DNA of 64,000 nucleotides from Anaerococcus vaginimassiliensis (lineage in GTDB: Bacteria > Bacillota > Clostridia > Tissierellales > Peptoniphilaceae). Under the pieces are notes generated by a model, which made no database searches, had not been told where the DNA came from, and saw nothing but the letters and a program-made list of their open reading frames with translations. Position 1 is the first letter of the stretch. Each line of letters starts with the position of its first letter. The DNA lies in assembly GCF_900626155.1 (NCBI RefSeq), contig NZ_LR130844.1:925940-989939 (forward strand). Reading direction: 5' to 3'. Both the position numbers and the translations under genes were made by a program. Shown here piece after piece: positions 1-8,534 of the stretch.

Positions 1-79
1 ATATAGTGAAGAAGAAAAATATGACCAAATAAAGAAAATCCTCACTGAGAGTGAGTTTGTTGAACTAAACTCAAAGTGA
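1..79 (+). CDS. IS3-family transposase OrfB, 3' end only
   Basis: Only the last codons are present, because the gene enters from outside the window. The bases appear identical to 8399-8477, the end of OrfB of the complete IS copy, including the stop. It is the C-terminal tail of a DDE transposase and carries no catalytic residue here. Confidence 0.85.
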   Translation, partial: YSEEEKYDQIKKILTESEFVELNSK

Positions 80-136
80 GGTAATAAACTGTCACTAAAA
101 ATATGAAAAAATAGTTTGAATTTATGTACCACTTTC
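1..136 (+). mobile_element. Right end of an IS3-family element (second copy)
   Basis: Matches 8399-8534 of the complete IS throughout, then diverges shortly after position 160. The right terminal repeat ends in GTACCACTTTC at 136. It is followed by AGG (137-139) and the palindrome AGGCTTTAGCCT of an intergenic repeat, exactly as in the complete copy. Confidence 0.85.
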
Positions 137-460
137 AGGCTTTAGCCTGACGTGAGTATCTAGAGTTTATAATTCGGGTTCACATTGACTGCGAGGTACA
201 AACTCGAGATTCCTCGTCGAAACCTAACGGTTTCTCTGTCAGAATGACGGGATTGGGGGAACCGAATTATATCAAACTAATCCTTATTAATAAGATTATC
301 GCTGGAACTATAGAAAACAATCCTCCAAACCCGTCATCCTGAGGAAGGCTTTAGCCTGACGTGAGGATCTCCATTTTATACTTTGGGTTCGCTTGATTGC
401 GGAGTATCTACTGGAGATTCCTCGTCGAAACCTAACGGTTTCCCTGTCGGAATGACGTAA
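137..460. repeat. Two copies of the palindromic intergenic repeat
   Basis: Copy one spans about 137-256 and copy two about 330-460. Each starts with a half of the form GTCATCCTGAGGA...GTGAGGATCT. A centre with short GTACTTCG/CGAAGTAT-like inverted pieces follows, and the unit ends with AGATTCCTCGTCG...CTGTCGGAATGAC. The second half is an approximate inverted copy of the first, so the whole unit can fold on itself. No credible gene lies here; ORFs read through it are repeat translations. The rest of 460-636 holds degraded repeat pieces. Confidence 0.8.
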
Positions 461-636
461 TTTGGGGGAATGACGTATTTGGGAGTATGTAATCCCAATA
501 CTATCATCAGCACTAACGTTCACTGTGGAAAGACCCATTAGGAATGACGAATTTTAATTGTCATCACTTCACTGACGTTTACCATGAAAAGCTCTCCTTT
601 TGAAATAACACTCTAGCCAAGTTTCCTGTAACTTAC

Positions 637-671
637 AAAAAAGACCACCTTTTTCTAGGTGGCCCTTTTTT
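637..671 (-). terminator. Rho-independent terminator of ohyA
   Basis: Stem CCACCT/AGGTGG (645-650 with 657-662) flanked by A and T runs on both sides. It could therefore act in both directions. It lies about 85 bases past the ohyA stop. Confidence 0.8.
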
Positions 672-754
672 ATGGAAAGTTTATTTTGTTTAGGTATATT
701 TTTGCGAGTGAATTTTGTTTGGTTATTTTTTCTTATTCTTTTCTATTAGCTAGG

Positions 755-2551
755 TTAAATCAAGTTGTATTCTTTTAGCATTTCTTCTATTTCAGTGCCC
801 TCTATTTTCTTTCCTATTATTGCTTTTGCACCTAGTGGTAGGTCTAGGTCTGGTTTTTCGCCGTCGTTTAGGATGCTTGCTGCATCTAGCATGTATCTTA
901 CATCATATCTTGATGCGAATACTTCTGGAACTTTCTTTTCTACTCCTGTTAGGACGTAGACTGCTTCCATTGCGCATCTGCCTGAGTATTCTGTTGTAAA
1001 TACTGTATCACGGCCTGGATCGTCTAGGGTTTCTACGAATTGTCCTAAAAATGCGAAGTTTACAGCATTTTTTGGTACTACATAAGGTCTATCGCCGAAG
1101 CTTCTTGGCATAAATTGGGCTGTGATAAATGGCATAAATACTGGTACGCTTGATGTTTCTTTTACAAGCTCTTCGATTTCGTCAGCTGGTACGCCTAGGT
1201 GGTAGAGCCATTCTTTGCTGATTTCTTCACCTGTACATTCTTTCATTGGCTTTTTGATATAATCGCCTTCTTTGTCAGTAAATAGGGCATATACCCATAC
1301 TGCAAATTCGTCTTCTGGTTGGTCGATGTATTGACCTTGACGGTTGATAGTCCAGCTCATTAGCCAGCTTGAGTCAAGGGCAGTTACGATTCCTCCTGTT
1401 ACAACCTTGCCTGTGTATGGACTTCTCTTGGTGATTTTTTGAATGTAGTCTGCGATTTTTTCACTTTTCACTGTAACTGTTGCAGATTCCCAGTTAGATT
1501 TGTCTATGTCAGATGTAAATACTTCTGGTCTACCAAAGTCGTCAGATTTCTTGGCGATATTTTTCCATAGTCTAAAGCTTTCTTCTGTGTCAATATCAAG
1601 GCTAGGTGCTGTTTCGTTGTCACCGTAGGATGAGCTTTCTACAAGAGATCCTGTTGTTACAAATACTAGGTCATTTTCTGTTAGGTCGATTGATTTATCT
1701 TCCCCAGTTTTGCTATCGCTTGCTACAATCTTTGTTGCGACCTTCTTAGAACTTGTGATGTCAAATTCTATATCTTCTACATTGTAGTTGTATTTGGTTT
1801 CAACTCCCATATCCTTTAGCCAATCCATCATTGGTACTACGATTGATTCGTATTGGTCGTATCTGGTAAATTGTAGGGCAGATAGGTTAGGTAGTCCTCC
1901 AACGTGGTGGATGAAACGGTTGATATATAGTTTTAATTCTAGGGCAGAATGCCAATTTTCAAAGGCAAACATTGTTCTGTAATAAGTCCAGAAGTCACTA
2001 GCTATAAATTCATCTGATAGGATTTCTTCTACGCTCACCCCTTGAAGTTTGTCATCTGGAGTTAGAACTAATTGGACAATCTCTTTGATTACGTCTTTTG
2101 ATAGGTTGAACTTGCCGTTGTCATAACGTTCACCTTGGTTTTTGGTGATACGGCAGTTGCTGTAGTTTGGATCGTCGAGGTTGGTGTAGTATAGATAGTC
2201 AAGGATTGACATATCAGGATCTTCCCTAGATGGAATTACACTAAATAAATCCCACAATACCTCAAAGTGGTGACCCATCTCACGACCACCTCTCGCAACA
2301 TAGCCCATATCTGCTAGGTAATGACCATCAAGAGCCCCGCCTGCTACGTCGTCTTTTTCCAAAAATACTATGTTTTTTGGATCCATCTTGGCATCTTTTA
2401 CCAAAAATCCTGCCGCAGATAGGCCAGCAAGACCTGTACCTATGATGTAGGCTTTCTTATCGTCGATTCCTTCTGGTTTTCTGGAGTTTACAAGTCTATC
2501 ATAATCTCCATTACCAAGCTTAAGTCTTTCGTCAAATGTTTTAATATTCAT
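755..2551 (-). CDS. ohyA: Oleate hydratase (MCRA family)
   Basis: FAD-dependent hydratase that adds water to the cis-9 double bond of oleate and related unsaturated fatty acids to give 10-hydroxy acids, usually for detoxification. The 598-residue protein has the usual family length. It shows the FAD Rossmann motif GTGLAG near residues 38-43, the acidic residue after strand 2 (LEKDD) and the conserved RGGREMGHHFE stretch near 90-100. An upstream in-frame ATG at 2563 lies inside the Shine-Dalgarno sequence GGAGGT, so the ATG at 2551 is taken as the start. A TetR-type gene lies upstream in the same direction and a terminator follows. Function is well supported by family; regulation by the TetR protein is inference. 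Confidence 0.93.
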   Translation of the reverse strand: MNIKTFDERLKLGNGDYDRLVNSRKPEGIDDKKAYIIGTGLAGLSAAGFLVKDAKMDPKNIVFLEKDDVAGGALDGHYLADMGYVARGGREMGHHFEVLWDLFSVIPSREDPDMSILDYLYYTNLDDPNYSNCRITKNQGERYDNGKFNLSKDVIKEIVQLVLTPDDKLQGVSVEEILSDEFIASDFWTYYRTMFAFENWHSALELKLYINRFIHHVGGLPNLSALQFTRYDQYESIVVPMMDWLKDMGVETKYNYNVEDIEFDITSSKKVATKIVASDSKTGEDKSIDLTENDLVFVTTGSLVESSSYGDNETAPSLDIDTEESFRLWKNIAKKSDDFGRPEVFTSDIDKSNWESATVTVKSEKIADYIQKITKRSPYTGKVVTGGIVTALDSSWLMSWTINRQGQYIDQPEDEFAVWVYALFTDKEGDYIKKPMKECTGEEISKEWLYHLGVPADEIEELVKETSSVPVFMPFITAQFMPRSFGDRPYVVPKNAVNFAFLGQFVETLDDPGRDTVFTTEYSGRCAMEAVYVLTGVEKKVPEVFASRYDVRYMLDAASILNDGEKPDLDLPLGAKAIIGKKIEGTEIEEMLKEYNLI

Positions 2552-2590
2552 AATTACCTCCATTTGTTAACTTATCTGTTAGCTATTTTT

Positions 2591-2619
2591 AGTATAGCCT
2601 CATACAAAGACTGTTACAA
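2591..2619 (-). promoter_or_regulatory. Sigma-A-type promoter of ohyA
   Basis: Read on the minus strand: -35 TTGTAA (2619-2614), 17-base spacer, -10 TATACT (2596-2591), about 40 bases before the start codon. ohyA can thus be transcribed separately from the upstream tetR gene. Confidence 0.6.
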
Positions 2620-2636
2620 AGGGCAAAATAAGGCTC

Positions 2637-2655
2637 TTGCAAAGCTTTGATGCAA
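2637..2655. promoter_or_regulatory. Possible TetR operator upstream of the ohyA promoter
   Basis: Inverted repeat TTGCA...TGCAA around the perfect palindrome CAAAGCTTTG, just upstream of the -35 box of ohyA. Its size and place suit a TetR-family dimer, but nothing else shows that it binds one. Confidence 0.35.
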
Positions 2656-2708
2656 AGAAAATAAATTGGCCAAAGTCTAGGCAAAGGTCCCGATTTGTTT
2701 AAAAGCAT

Positions 2709-2734
2709 AAAAAAAGACCCAGAATAAATCTGGG
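2709..2734 (-). terminator. Terminator of the tetR-like gene
   Basis: On the minus strand CCCAGA, a 5-base loop and TCTGGG are followed by a T run (2715-2709), ten bases past the tetR stop codon. Confidence 0.85.
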
Positions 2735-2743
2735 AAATGTATA

Positions 2744-3340
2744 TTAATTATTATGCCCGAAAGGATCTTTCCTAGTTAAATCTTCGCTAATCCTAAGAGA
2801 TCTTTCGATATTGCCATCAAAAAGCTTGCCTATGCGATAGATTATTCTTTCTGGAGTCTCATTCATACCATCTTGGATCCACTTATCGAGAAGCCCTACC
2901 AGAGCCGCCCTATAAAAATCAATTACAATCCTCTTGTCAGAATCACTTGCCTTGATATTTTTGAGTTTACATTCATTTTCTATGTACTTTTCCATAACAG
3001 ACTCGCAGACCTCATAAAGGTAAGCATCTGTATCCTTCCTGTCGATTGACCTAAAGATATTTTGAGCAGCCTTCTTGTTTTCAAGTAAGAAAGAAACCGC
3101 CGCCACCATGCTCTTCTCCCAAGAAGAAGTCGCATCAAACTCCAAATCAACCTTGTCTATCTCATCTGCCAAAAGCTCTTTGACCAAAGTATAGATATCG
3201 TCGTAGTGGTAGTAGAAAGTATTCCTATTAATCTCGCACCTATCTGCCAGCATAGAAATAGTAATGCTAGAAAATGGCATCTCCTCAAGCATCGAAATAA
3301 ATTCTTTTTTGATAAGGTTTTTAGTGTACTGTTTTGCCAT
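2744..3340 (-). CDS. TetR/AcrR-family transcriptional regulator
   Basis: 198-residue repressor. The N-terminal TetR helix-turn-helix is clear: TISMLADRCEINRNTFYYHY at about residues 27-46, the hallmark 'NTFYYHY' type. The C-terminal ligand or dimer domain resembles the TetR_C group of DhaS-like proteins. A strong AGGAGG precedes the ATG. It lies directly upstream of oleate hydratase on the same strand but is separated from it by a terminator and a promoter. Control of ohyA in response to fatty acids is a reasonable but untested inference. Confidence 0.85.
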   Translation of the reverse strand: MAKQYTKNLIKKEFISMLEEMPFSSITISMLADRCEINRNTFYYHYDDIYTLVKELLADEIDKVDLEFDATSSWEKSMVAAVSFLLENKKAAQNIFRSIDRKDTDAYLYEVCESVMEKYIENECKLKNIKASDSDKRIVIDFYRAALVGLLDKWIQDGMNETPERIIYRIGKLFDGNIERSLRISEDLTRKDPFGHNN

Positions 3341-3386
3341 ATAACCTCCTGATTAATAATAGATACCCGAAATAAGGAAAAACTAT

Positions 3387-3416
3387 CGGGAAAGAATACT
3401 CACCTTGCTATATATA
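3387..3416 (+). promoter_or_regulatory. Alternative-sigma-type promoter, copy A
   Basis: CGGGAAA at 3387-3393, 14 bases, then CTATATATAAC. Sequence and spacing match two other sites (minus 14982-14953; plus 19991-20020). From the C of CGGG to the T of TATATA is 22 bases in all three. It sits just upstream of the Shine-Dalgarno of the HTH gene at 3432, so the leader would be very short. Confidence 0.6.
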
Positions 3417-3431
3417 ACTGAGGAGAAAGAT

Positions 3432-4238
3432 ATGAAAATAATTAGAAAAGACAAAAAAGACAACTTCACAACCATAGATAACGCCTACCTACAAAACAAA
3501 AAGCTAAGCTTTAAAGCAAAAGGAATCATGACCTACATCCTAAGCTTGCCAGACGATTGGGTCATATACATAGACCAACTCATAAAAACATCAAAAGACG
3601 GCGAAGGATCATTTAGGTCGGGATTAGACGAGCTAATCAAGGCGGGTTACATCAAGAGATATCCCATAATAGAAAAAGGACAAATCATAGCTTGGCAGAC
3701 AGAAGTCTACGAGAATATAGGAGAGATAGAGGAAAATAAACTACTTGGCAAAAATCCAAACGTGGAAAAATCAGATGTGGAAAATACAGAGAAAGAAAAG
3801 AAAAAACCTAAAAATACCAAAAACACACCAAAACCTAAGGGAAATAAACTACTTAGCAAAAATCCACATGAGGAAAAACCACAAGAAGAAAAACCAAACG
3901 TGGAAAATGAAGATTTAGAAAAACCAAACCTGGAAAACTCCACCCTACTAAATACTAATAAACAAAATACTAACTATACAAATAACTTAGATAAGAAAAA
4001 GGCCATCATCGCCATAAATAAGCTGTGGATGAAACAAACAGGCACCCTAAAAGATGAGCTAATAGAAAAAGACACCAGTCAAAAAGCCATAGACCTCTTA
4101 GAAAAATACGGCAAGGATACCATGACAAAAGCCATCCTAAACACCAACCGCCTAGCCCACATGAGAAAAAATAAAATCAGCCTCAATTGGTTTGTCAGAG
4201 AAAATAACTTCAGAAGGGCAGCCTATTTGGGAAGGTGA
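3432..4238 (+). CDS. HTH replication-initiator/replisome-organiser-like protein
   Basis: 268 residues. The N-terminal ~90 residues form a winged-helix domain of the kind found in phage and plasmid replisome organisers (LSFKAKGIMTYILSLPDDW, then DGEGSFRSGLDELIKAGYI). A low-complexity Lys/Asn/Glu linker carries repeated LLGKNP/LLSKNP and PNVEN-type units (about residues 105-190). A C-terminal helical domain (LWMKQTG to NNFRRAAYLGR) may be DnaD-like. The start ATG at 3432 follows AGGAG; an upstream in-frame start at 3405 overlaps the promoter-like motif. It is preceded by promoter copy A and followed by intergenic repeats. A decayed relative of the linker region lies at about 15690-15965. The real role is unknown; DNA binding is likely. 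Confidence 0.7.
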   Translation: MKIIRKDKKDNFTTIDNAYLQNKKLSFKAKGIMTYILSLPDDWVIYIDQLIKTSKDGEGSFRSGLDELIKAGYIKRYPIIEKGQIIAWQTEVYENIGEIEENKLLGKNPNVEKSDVENTEKEKKKPKNTKNTPKPKGNKLLSKNPHEEKPQEEKPNVENEDLEKPNLENSTLLNTNKQNTNYTNNLDKKKAIIAINKLWMKQTGTLKDELIEKDTSQKAIDLLEKYGKDTMTKAILNTNRLAHMRKNKISLNWFVRENNFRRAAYLGR

Positions 4239-4255
4239 GAAGATGGGATAAGTGA

Positions 4256-4490
4256 GAAGGATAGACTCAAGATTCCTCGTCGCTCCTTATAGTCGCTCTG
4301 TCGACAGTAGTTTTCGGGCTCAGCTTCGCTTCACCTCGAAAAGCCTTGATTAAGGGCTGTCATCAGTTCACTAACGTTCACTGTGACCAGACCCATTAGG
4401 AATGACAAAGTTGGGGGAGTGACGATTCGTCAAAACCCGTCATCCTGAGGAGCGAAGCGACGTGAGGATCTCCAGTTTATACTTTGAGTT
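4256..4490. repeat. Palindromic intergenic repeat, composite copy
   Basis: Contains the half-units CAAGATTCCTCGTCGCTCC and ATCCTGAGGAGCGAAGCGAC. Between them is an insert (GTTTTCGGGCTCAGCTTCGC, TTGATTAAGGGCTGTCATCAG) that recurs at about 7030-7130 and, inverted, at about 20585-20690. The remaining 4491-4753 is AT-rich with no gene that I can support. Confidence 0.75.
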
Positions 4491-4753
4491 TTCTATACTG
4501 CGTATTATAGCCTCTAGACTTCTCATCGCTCTTTTTATTTTCTCGATTATAATAACAGGTTAATGATTCATAGTCATTCGGAATGATAGAATAAATAGAA
4601 TAACTTAAAAAAGGATTATTTTCAAAGTAAGGTGCGAATTGCTAAGACTTTCATAAATCATAATAAAACTTAATCTACTCTAATTAGTAGGTGTTACGAT
4701 ATACAAATAGATAATTATATTATATAATTAAAGTAATGAAGGGAGTGTGATAT

Positions 4754-5743
4754 ATGTTAGATAGTAAAGATATAATCGAAAGTAAAACCTATGCTCGAAA
4801 TCCAACTAGTTTTTTTAAGGATGTTTCAGATTTAGCAAGACCTTTACTAGAAGATATGGCCAAAGATTTTTACAAGATTGAGGATATACTTTATAAAAGC
4901 CCTAGCCTAATAAATATTATAAATCAGGATAATTCTAAAATTAGGTTAGAAGCAGTTTTAAGTAAAGACCAAATGAGAAAGCTTGCTAATGGGAGCCTCA
5001 AACTCCTATCCAAAAAAGATGGATCGCTTATGGCGGCATTAATTGATCCCGAAAGTAAAAAAATTGTAGCTAACCTTCCCCTAAAAATGATAAAGGAAAA
5101 TCCAGAACTTAACCAAGCTATGGTAGGCTTTGCTATGCAGATGCAATTAGCTCAAATAATTGAAGAAGTAAATTCATTAAATCTAGGTATAGAAAATATT
5201 ATTAAAAGTCAAGAAGATGACAGGCTAGCTCTAGCTAATACTTGTAAGCAAAAATTTCTACAAGCGAGTTGTTTAAAAAACATAGATGTTAAAACATCTC
5301 TACTCCTACAAGTAATCTCAGATGCTGAAGAAAGTAGGAATCTACTTATGTTAAGCAATAAGGCTAGTCTTAAATATATCATAGACCAGCCAGAAGGAAA
5401 CATTAAAAAGCTCTTTAAGGGAGATACACAAGAAAAAATTGACTCTAAAATTAATAATCTTAAGGTTAGTCTAAATGCTATAAATATGGTATCCCTAGTA
5501 GAAGCCCTAGCCTACAAGGAATTGGGAGAAGATGAGGCGGCTAAAGAGAGTCTTTTATACTTCTCAAACTTTATAGATAAAGAATACCTAGAAAATTCAA
5601 AGATTACAGAGCGTCTACAGTTGATTGACACTGGAAATTATAAGTTTTGGGAAGAGAAATTAACTACTATAAAAAACAATATCGAAATTCTACCCATATA
5701 TAAACCAATGAAAGAAATTGAAGGGAAAAACTATGAAAAATAA
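4754..5743 (+). CDS. Uncharacterised helical protein, 329 aa
   Basis: I do not recognise a family. The protein is predicted mostly alpha-helical, acidic-basic mixed, with no signal peptide and no clear membrane segment. The start follows GGGAG at suitable spacing. Its last codons overlap the start of the next gene, a small Cys-rich protein, by 11 bases, which suggests translational coupling and a shared job. The pair is bounded by repeats upstream and a terminator downstream, so it is a two-gene unit. Confidence 0.6.
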   Translation: MLDSKDIIESKTYARNPTSFFKDVSDLARPLLEDMAKDFYKIEDILYKSPSLINIINQDNSKIRLEAVLSKDQMRKLANGSLKLLSKKDGSLMAALIDPESKKIVANLPLKMIKENPELNQAMVGFAMQMQLAQIIEEVNSLNLGIENIIKSQEDDRLALANTCKQKFLQASCLKNIDVKTSLLLQVISDAEESRNLLMLSNKASLKYIIDQPEGNIKKLFKGDTQEKIDSKINNLKVSLNAINMVSLVEALAYKELGEDEAAKESLLYFSNFIDKEYLENSKITERLQLIDTGNYKFWEEKLTTIKNNIEILPIYKPMKEIEGKNYEK

Positions 5744-5921
5744 AGAAACAAGAGTATGTAAGAATAAGAAATGTCAAAAACCCCTACCAGAAGATTATAA
5801 GCACAGCTACTGTGAAGCATGTAGGAACAAAAGATTTGATAAAATCAAAGATGGCAATAAAATTGCCCTAAGTGTACTGGGTTTAGGTATTATCTTTAAA
5901 AAAGCAAAGGACATCATATAA
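5733..5921 (+). CDS. Small zinc-ribbon-like protein, 62 aa
   Basis: Two Cys pairs are visible: CKNKKC near residue 8 and YCEAC near residue 29, a C-x4-C...C-x2-C pattern that suggests one bound zinc. A short hydrophobic stretch, ALSVLGLGIIF, lies near the C terminus and could be a weak membrane anchor. The ATG at 5733 has its own GAAGGGA ribosome site inside the end of the preceding gene; an upstream ATG at 5718 is in the same frame but poorly placed. Function unknown. Confidence 0.6.
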   Translation: MKNKETRVCKNKKCQKPLPEDYKHSYCEACRNKRFDKIKDGNKIALSVLGLGIIFKKAKDII

Positions 5922-5949
5922 AATAAAGGTTGAAACAAGCTATAAGACT

Positions 5950-5972
5950 AAGACGGGATGACCGTCTTTTTT
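5950..5972 (+). terminator. Rho-independent terminator
   Basis: AAGACGG / CCGTCTT stem with a 5-base loop and a T run. It ends the 4754-5921 unit. Confidence 0.85.
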
Positions 5973-6108
5973 ATTGGGAAAGAAAAGGCTCACCTAATAC
6001 AACAATTCTTGGTATTTAGCCATATCAACCAACAGTTTATATAACTCAACCACAAATTCATTGACTTATTCATCACTCCTAGGATAAACTCAAGTTAAGG
6101 AGGATACT

Positions 6109-6822
6109 ATGAAGCAAATTGACAAAAAACTCTTTGGAAGTTTCATTGCCCAAAAGAGAAAAGAAAAAAATATGACCCAACAAGACCTCGCTGACAAGGT
6201 CTATGTATCAGCTCAAGCTGTGAGCAAATGGGAAAGGGGCAAGTCTCTACCTGATATCACATTACTAATGCCTTTAGCAAATATCTTAGATGTAAGTTTA
6301 GTTAGCCTCTTGGAAGGAAAAGAAGAAGTCGACCCCAAAGCAGAAGGTCTTTTAGAAAAAATGGTTGGCATAAACGAAGATGTCAAGGTTAGCAAAGGAA
6401 AAATAAACAAAAAAAGATTAGGAATCCTACTAATAATCCTAGCCGCAGTTTGCCTAGAATACCTAATTCTTTACAAGAAATTTAACCTAGAGATAGCAAA
6501 CTTCCTAACACCGGGCATCCTAGGGGTGATATTTTCAACCTACTTGTGGTTAGCTGTTGATGAGAGACTACCAAGCTATTACGATGAAAACAGAATCTCA
6601 TTCGTAGCCCAAGGGATATTCAGGATGAACATGGTAGGAGTGTATTTCAACAACAAAAACTGGAAAAAGATTCTAACCTACCTAAGAATATGGATCATCT
6701 TACTAATGGTAATCTATCCAATGGCAGGATTTCTAAATGATAAATACGCAATGATAGCCATGTCTGTTGTGATAATAACAACCTTTGCCCCAATTTATGT
6801 GATAAGCATGAAAAACCAGTAA
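6109..6822 (+). CDS. XRE-family regulator with C-terminal membrane segments
   Basis: 237 residues. The N-terminal Cro/C1 HTH spans about residues 9-64 (MTQQDLADKVYVSAQAVSKWERGKSLPD). A linker is followed by about four hydrophobic helices (from residue ~102, for example LGILLIILAAVCLEYLI; LRIWIILLMVIYPMAGFL; AMIAMSVVIITTFAPIYVI). Membrane-attached XRE proteins of this layout are common in Firmicutes, but their signals are mostly unknown. The ATG follows a strong AAGGAGG. It stands alone between a terminator and a repeat region. Confidence 0.8.
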   Translation: MKQIDKKLFGSFIAQKRKEKNMTQQDLADKVYVSAQAVSKWERGKSLPDITLLMPLANILDVSLVSLLEGKEEVDPKAEGLLEKMVGINEDVKVSKGKINKKRLGILLIILAAVCLEYLILYKKFNLEIANFLTPGILGVIFSTYLWLAVDERLPSYYDENRISFVAQGIFRMNMVGVYFNNKNWKKILTYLRIWIILLMVIYPMAGFLNDKYAMIAMSVVIITTFAPIYVISMKNQ

Positions 6823-6844
6823 GCCTAATAGTATTTTAAATCCG

Positions 6845-7213
6845 TTAATTCTATCATTCTGAGCAATGAGCGATAGAGATTTATGTATTTTAGGAACTAA
6901 CAATCCCATAAATCCGTCATCCTGAGGAGCGAAGCGACGTGAGGATCTCCAGTGTATACTTCGGGTATTTATATGCTGCGGAGTATAAACTGTAGATTCC
7001 TCGTCGAAACCTGGTGGTTTCTCTGTCGACAGTAGTTTTCGGGCTCAGCTTCGCTTCACCTCGAAAAGCCTTGATTAAGGGCTGTCATCAGTTCACTAAC
7101 GTTCACTGTGACCAGACCCATTAGGAATGACAAAATTAGGGGAATGGTAATCCATCAAACCTGTCATCCTTAATGGAGTTATCAATCCGCCAAACTCGTC
7201 ATCCTGAGGAAGG
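6845..7213. repeat. Palindromic intergenic repeats, target of the IS
   Basis: A complete unit lies at about 6905-7030, joined to the TTTTCGGGCTCAGCTTCGC-type insert (7034-7130). A further half-unit (CGTCATCCTGAGGAAGG, 7197-7213) is interrupted by the IS at 7214. No gene is visible. Confidence 0.75.
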
Positions 7214-7266
7214 GAAGCTGGTATAATGATTTCAAACAAATTCCTTAATGACAAAGGAGAGAGATT

Positions 7267-7566
7267 ATGCCAAAAGACTTAAGAAGAACATTTGACCCAG
7301 AATTCAAAATAAACGTAGTAGAAATGCATTTAAAGGCAAACAAAAGTATAAGAGAACTATGTGAAATATATGATCTAGATAGGCAAACAATCCATAGATG
7401 GAAAAACCAATATCTAGAAAAAGGAAAGCAATCATTCACAAATAAAAATGTAATAAATGAAAAAGAACTAGTAAAACTTAGAAAACAACTAGACGATCTT
7501 AGAATGGAAAATGAAATATTAAAAAAAGCCAACGCATACTTTGCTCAAAAGAAAGAGAAAAGATAG
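7267..7566 (+). CDS. IS3-family transposase OrfA
   Basis: 99 residues. It has an N-terminal HTH_Tnp_1 domain (FDPEFKINVVEMHLKAN, then SIRELCEIYDLDRQTIHRWKN) and a C-terminal leucine-zipper-like helix (ELVKLRKQLDDLRMENEILKK). It binds the IS ends. The start follows GGAGAGA. It ends beyond a run of seven A residues (7521-7527), where ribosomes may slip into the OrfB frame. Confidence 0.92.
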   Translation: MPKDLRRTFDPEFKINVVEMHLKANKSIRELCEIYDLDRQTIHRWKNQYLEKGKQSFTNKNVINEKELVKLRKQLDDLRMENEILKKANAYFAQKKEKR

Positions 7567-8477
7567 ACTTTGCCCTAGAAAAACTAAAAGAATATCCCGT
7601 AAGCAAAGTATGCAAAACATTAGAAATAAAGAAGACAAACTATTACTACAGGAAAAAACACCCATTAAACAAAAACTTTCGTAAAGAAGAAAAGAAAAAT
7701 GTAGAAAAAGCATTCTACGAAAACTTTGGAACTTACGGAAGACGAAGACTTAGAATATACCTAAAAAACCATGGTATAAAAATGTCTGAAAACAAAATAA
7801 GCAAGATACTAAAAGAGTTAAAATTAGAAGCAAGATATAAGAGAAACAAAATTAAAAACATTCACACAAGCAACAACACAAAAGAATATAGAGCAGAAAA
7901 CAAACTAAACCACCTAAGCAAAAATGAAAGAGACCAAGAAATATGGTCAATAGACTTCACAGAAGAAAAAATAGCAAACAAAAAAATATACATATGTGTA
8001 ACAATATCAATAAACACAAGAATGATAGTAGGCTACACAATAAGCAAGAAAAATAACAGCCAAGTAGCAATAGAAACAATAGAAAAAGCCATAAACAAAT
8101 ACGGCATACCAACAATGATATCATCAGACAGAGGCAGTCCATTCGTAAGCAAAACATACCATGACACTTTAAAAGAATACAAAATAATCCAAAGTATGTC
8201 ACGCCCAAGAAAAGCAGTAGACAATAGATATATAGAGACACTATTTAACAGCATGAAAACAGAAATAGGAAAAACAGACCACTTAAAAATGGACGAATAC
8301 ATCAGAATAGTAGAATATTGGATATACTATTACAACACCCAAAGACTCCATAGTTCAATAGGATATATAACTCCCTTATCCAAATATGTAAAAACCCAAT
8401 ATAGTGAAGAAGAAAAATATGACCAAATAAAGAAAATCCTCACTGAGAGTGAGTTTGTTGAACTAAACTCAAAGTGA
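7527..8477 (+). CDS. IS3-family transposase OrfB (DDE), made by -1 frameshift
   Basis: The reading frame is open from 7515 in the -1 frame relative to OrfA. It carries family sequence well before its first ATG at 7782 (FALEKLKEYPVSKVCKTLEI, then YGRRRLRIYLKNHGIKMS). I therefore take the product to be an OrfAB fusion made at the slippery A AAA AAA G (7521-7528). Catalytic triad candidates are the D in WSIDFTEE, the D in SSDRGSPF and the E in YIETLFNSMKTE. The rve/integrase core is intact and the copy looks active. Confidence 0.88.
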   Translation, partial: SQRILCSKEREKIDFALEKLKEYPVSKVCKTLEIKKTNYYYRKKHPLNKNFRKEEKKNVEKAFYENFGTYGRRRLRIYLKNHGIKMSENKISKILKELKLEARYKRNKIKNIHTSNNTKEYRAENKLNHLSKNERDQEIWSIDFTEEKIANKKIYICVTISINTRMIVGYTISKKNNSQVAIETIEKAINKYGIPTMISSDRGSPFVSKTYHDTLKEYKIIQSMSRPRKAVDNRYIETLFNSMKTEIGKTDHLKMDEYIRIVEYWIYYYNTQRLHSSIGYITPLSKYVKTQYSEEEKYDQIKKILTESEFVELNSK

Positions 8478-8534
8478 GGTAATAAACTGTCACTAAAAAT
8501 ATGAAAAAATAGTTTGAATTTATGTACCACTTTC

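Larger units (their letters stand above)
7214..8534 (+). mobile_element. Complete IS3-family (IS150-like) insertion sequence, 1321 bp
   Basis: Imperfect terminal inverted repeats: left GAAGCTGGTATAATG, right (reverse complement) GAAAGTGGTACATAA, both leading into a TTCAAAC motif. It is flanked by AGG on both sides (7211-7213 and 8535-8537). The flanks rejoin as ...CTGAGGAAGGCTTTAGCCT, which is what the uninterrupted repeat at 337-350 shows. The ends are therefore set by comparison with an empty site. It encodes OrfA and OrfB with a likely -1 frameshift. Confidence 0.85.

Noticed and set aside
308-538. 76-residue minus-strand ORF
   Set aside because: It lies wholly in the palindromic repeat; the translated pieces are repeat-derived and there is no ribosome site.
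3707-3943. 78-residue minus-strand Ser/Phe-rich ORF
   Set aside because: Antisense shadow of the A-rich linker of the HTH gene.
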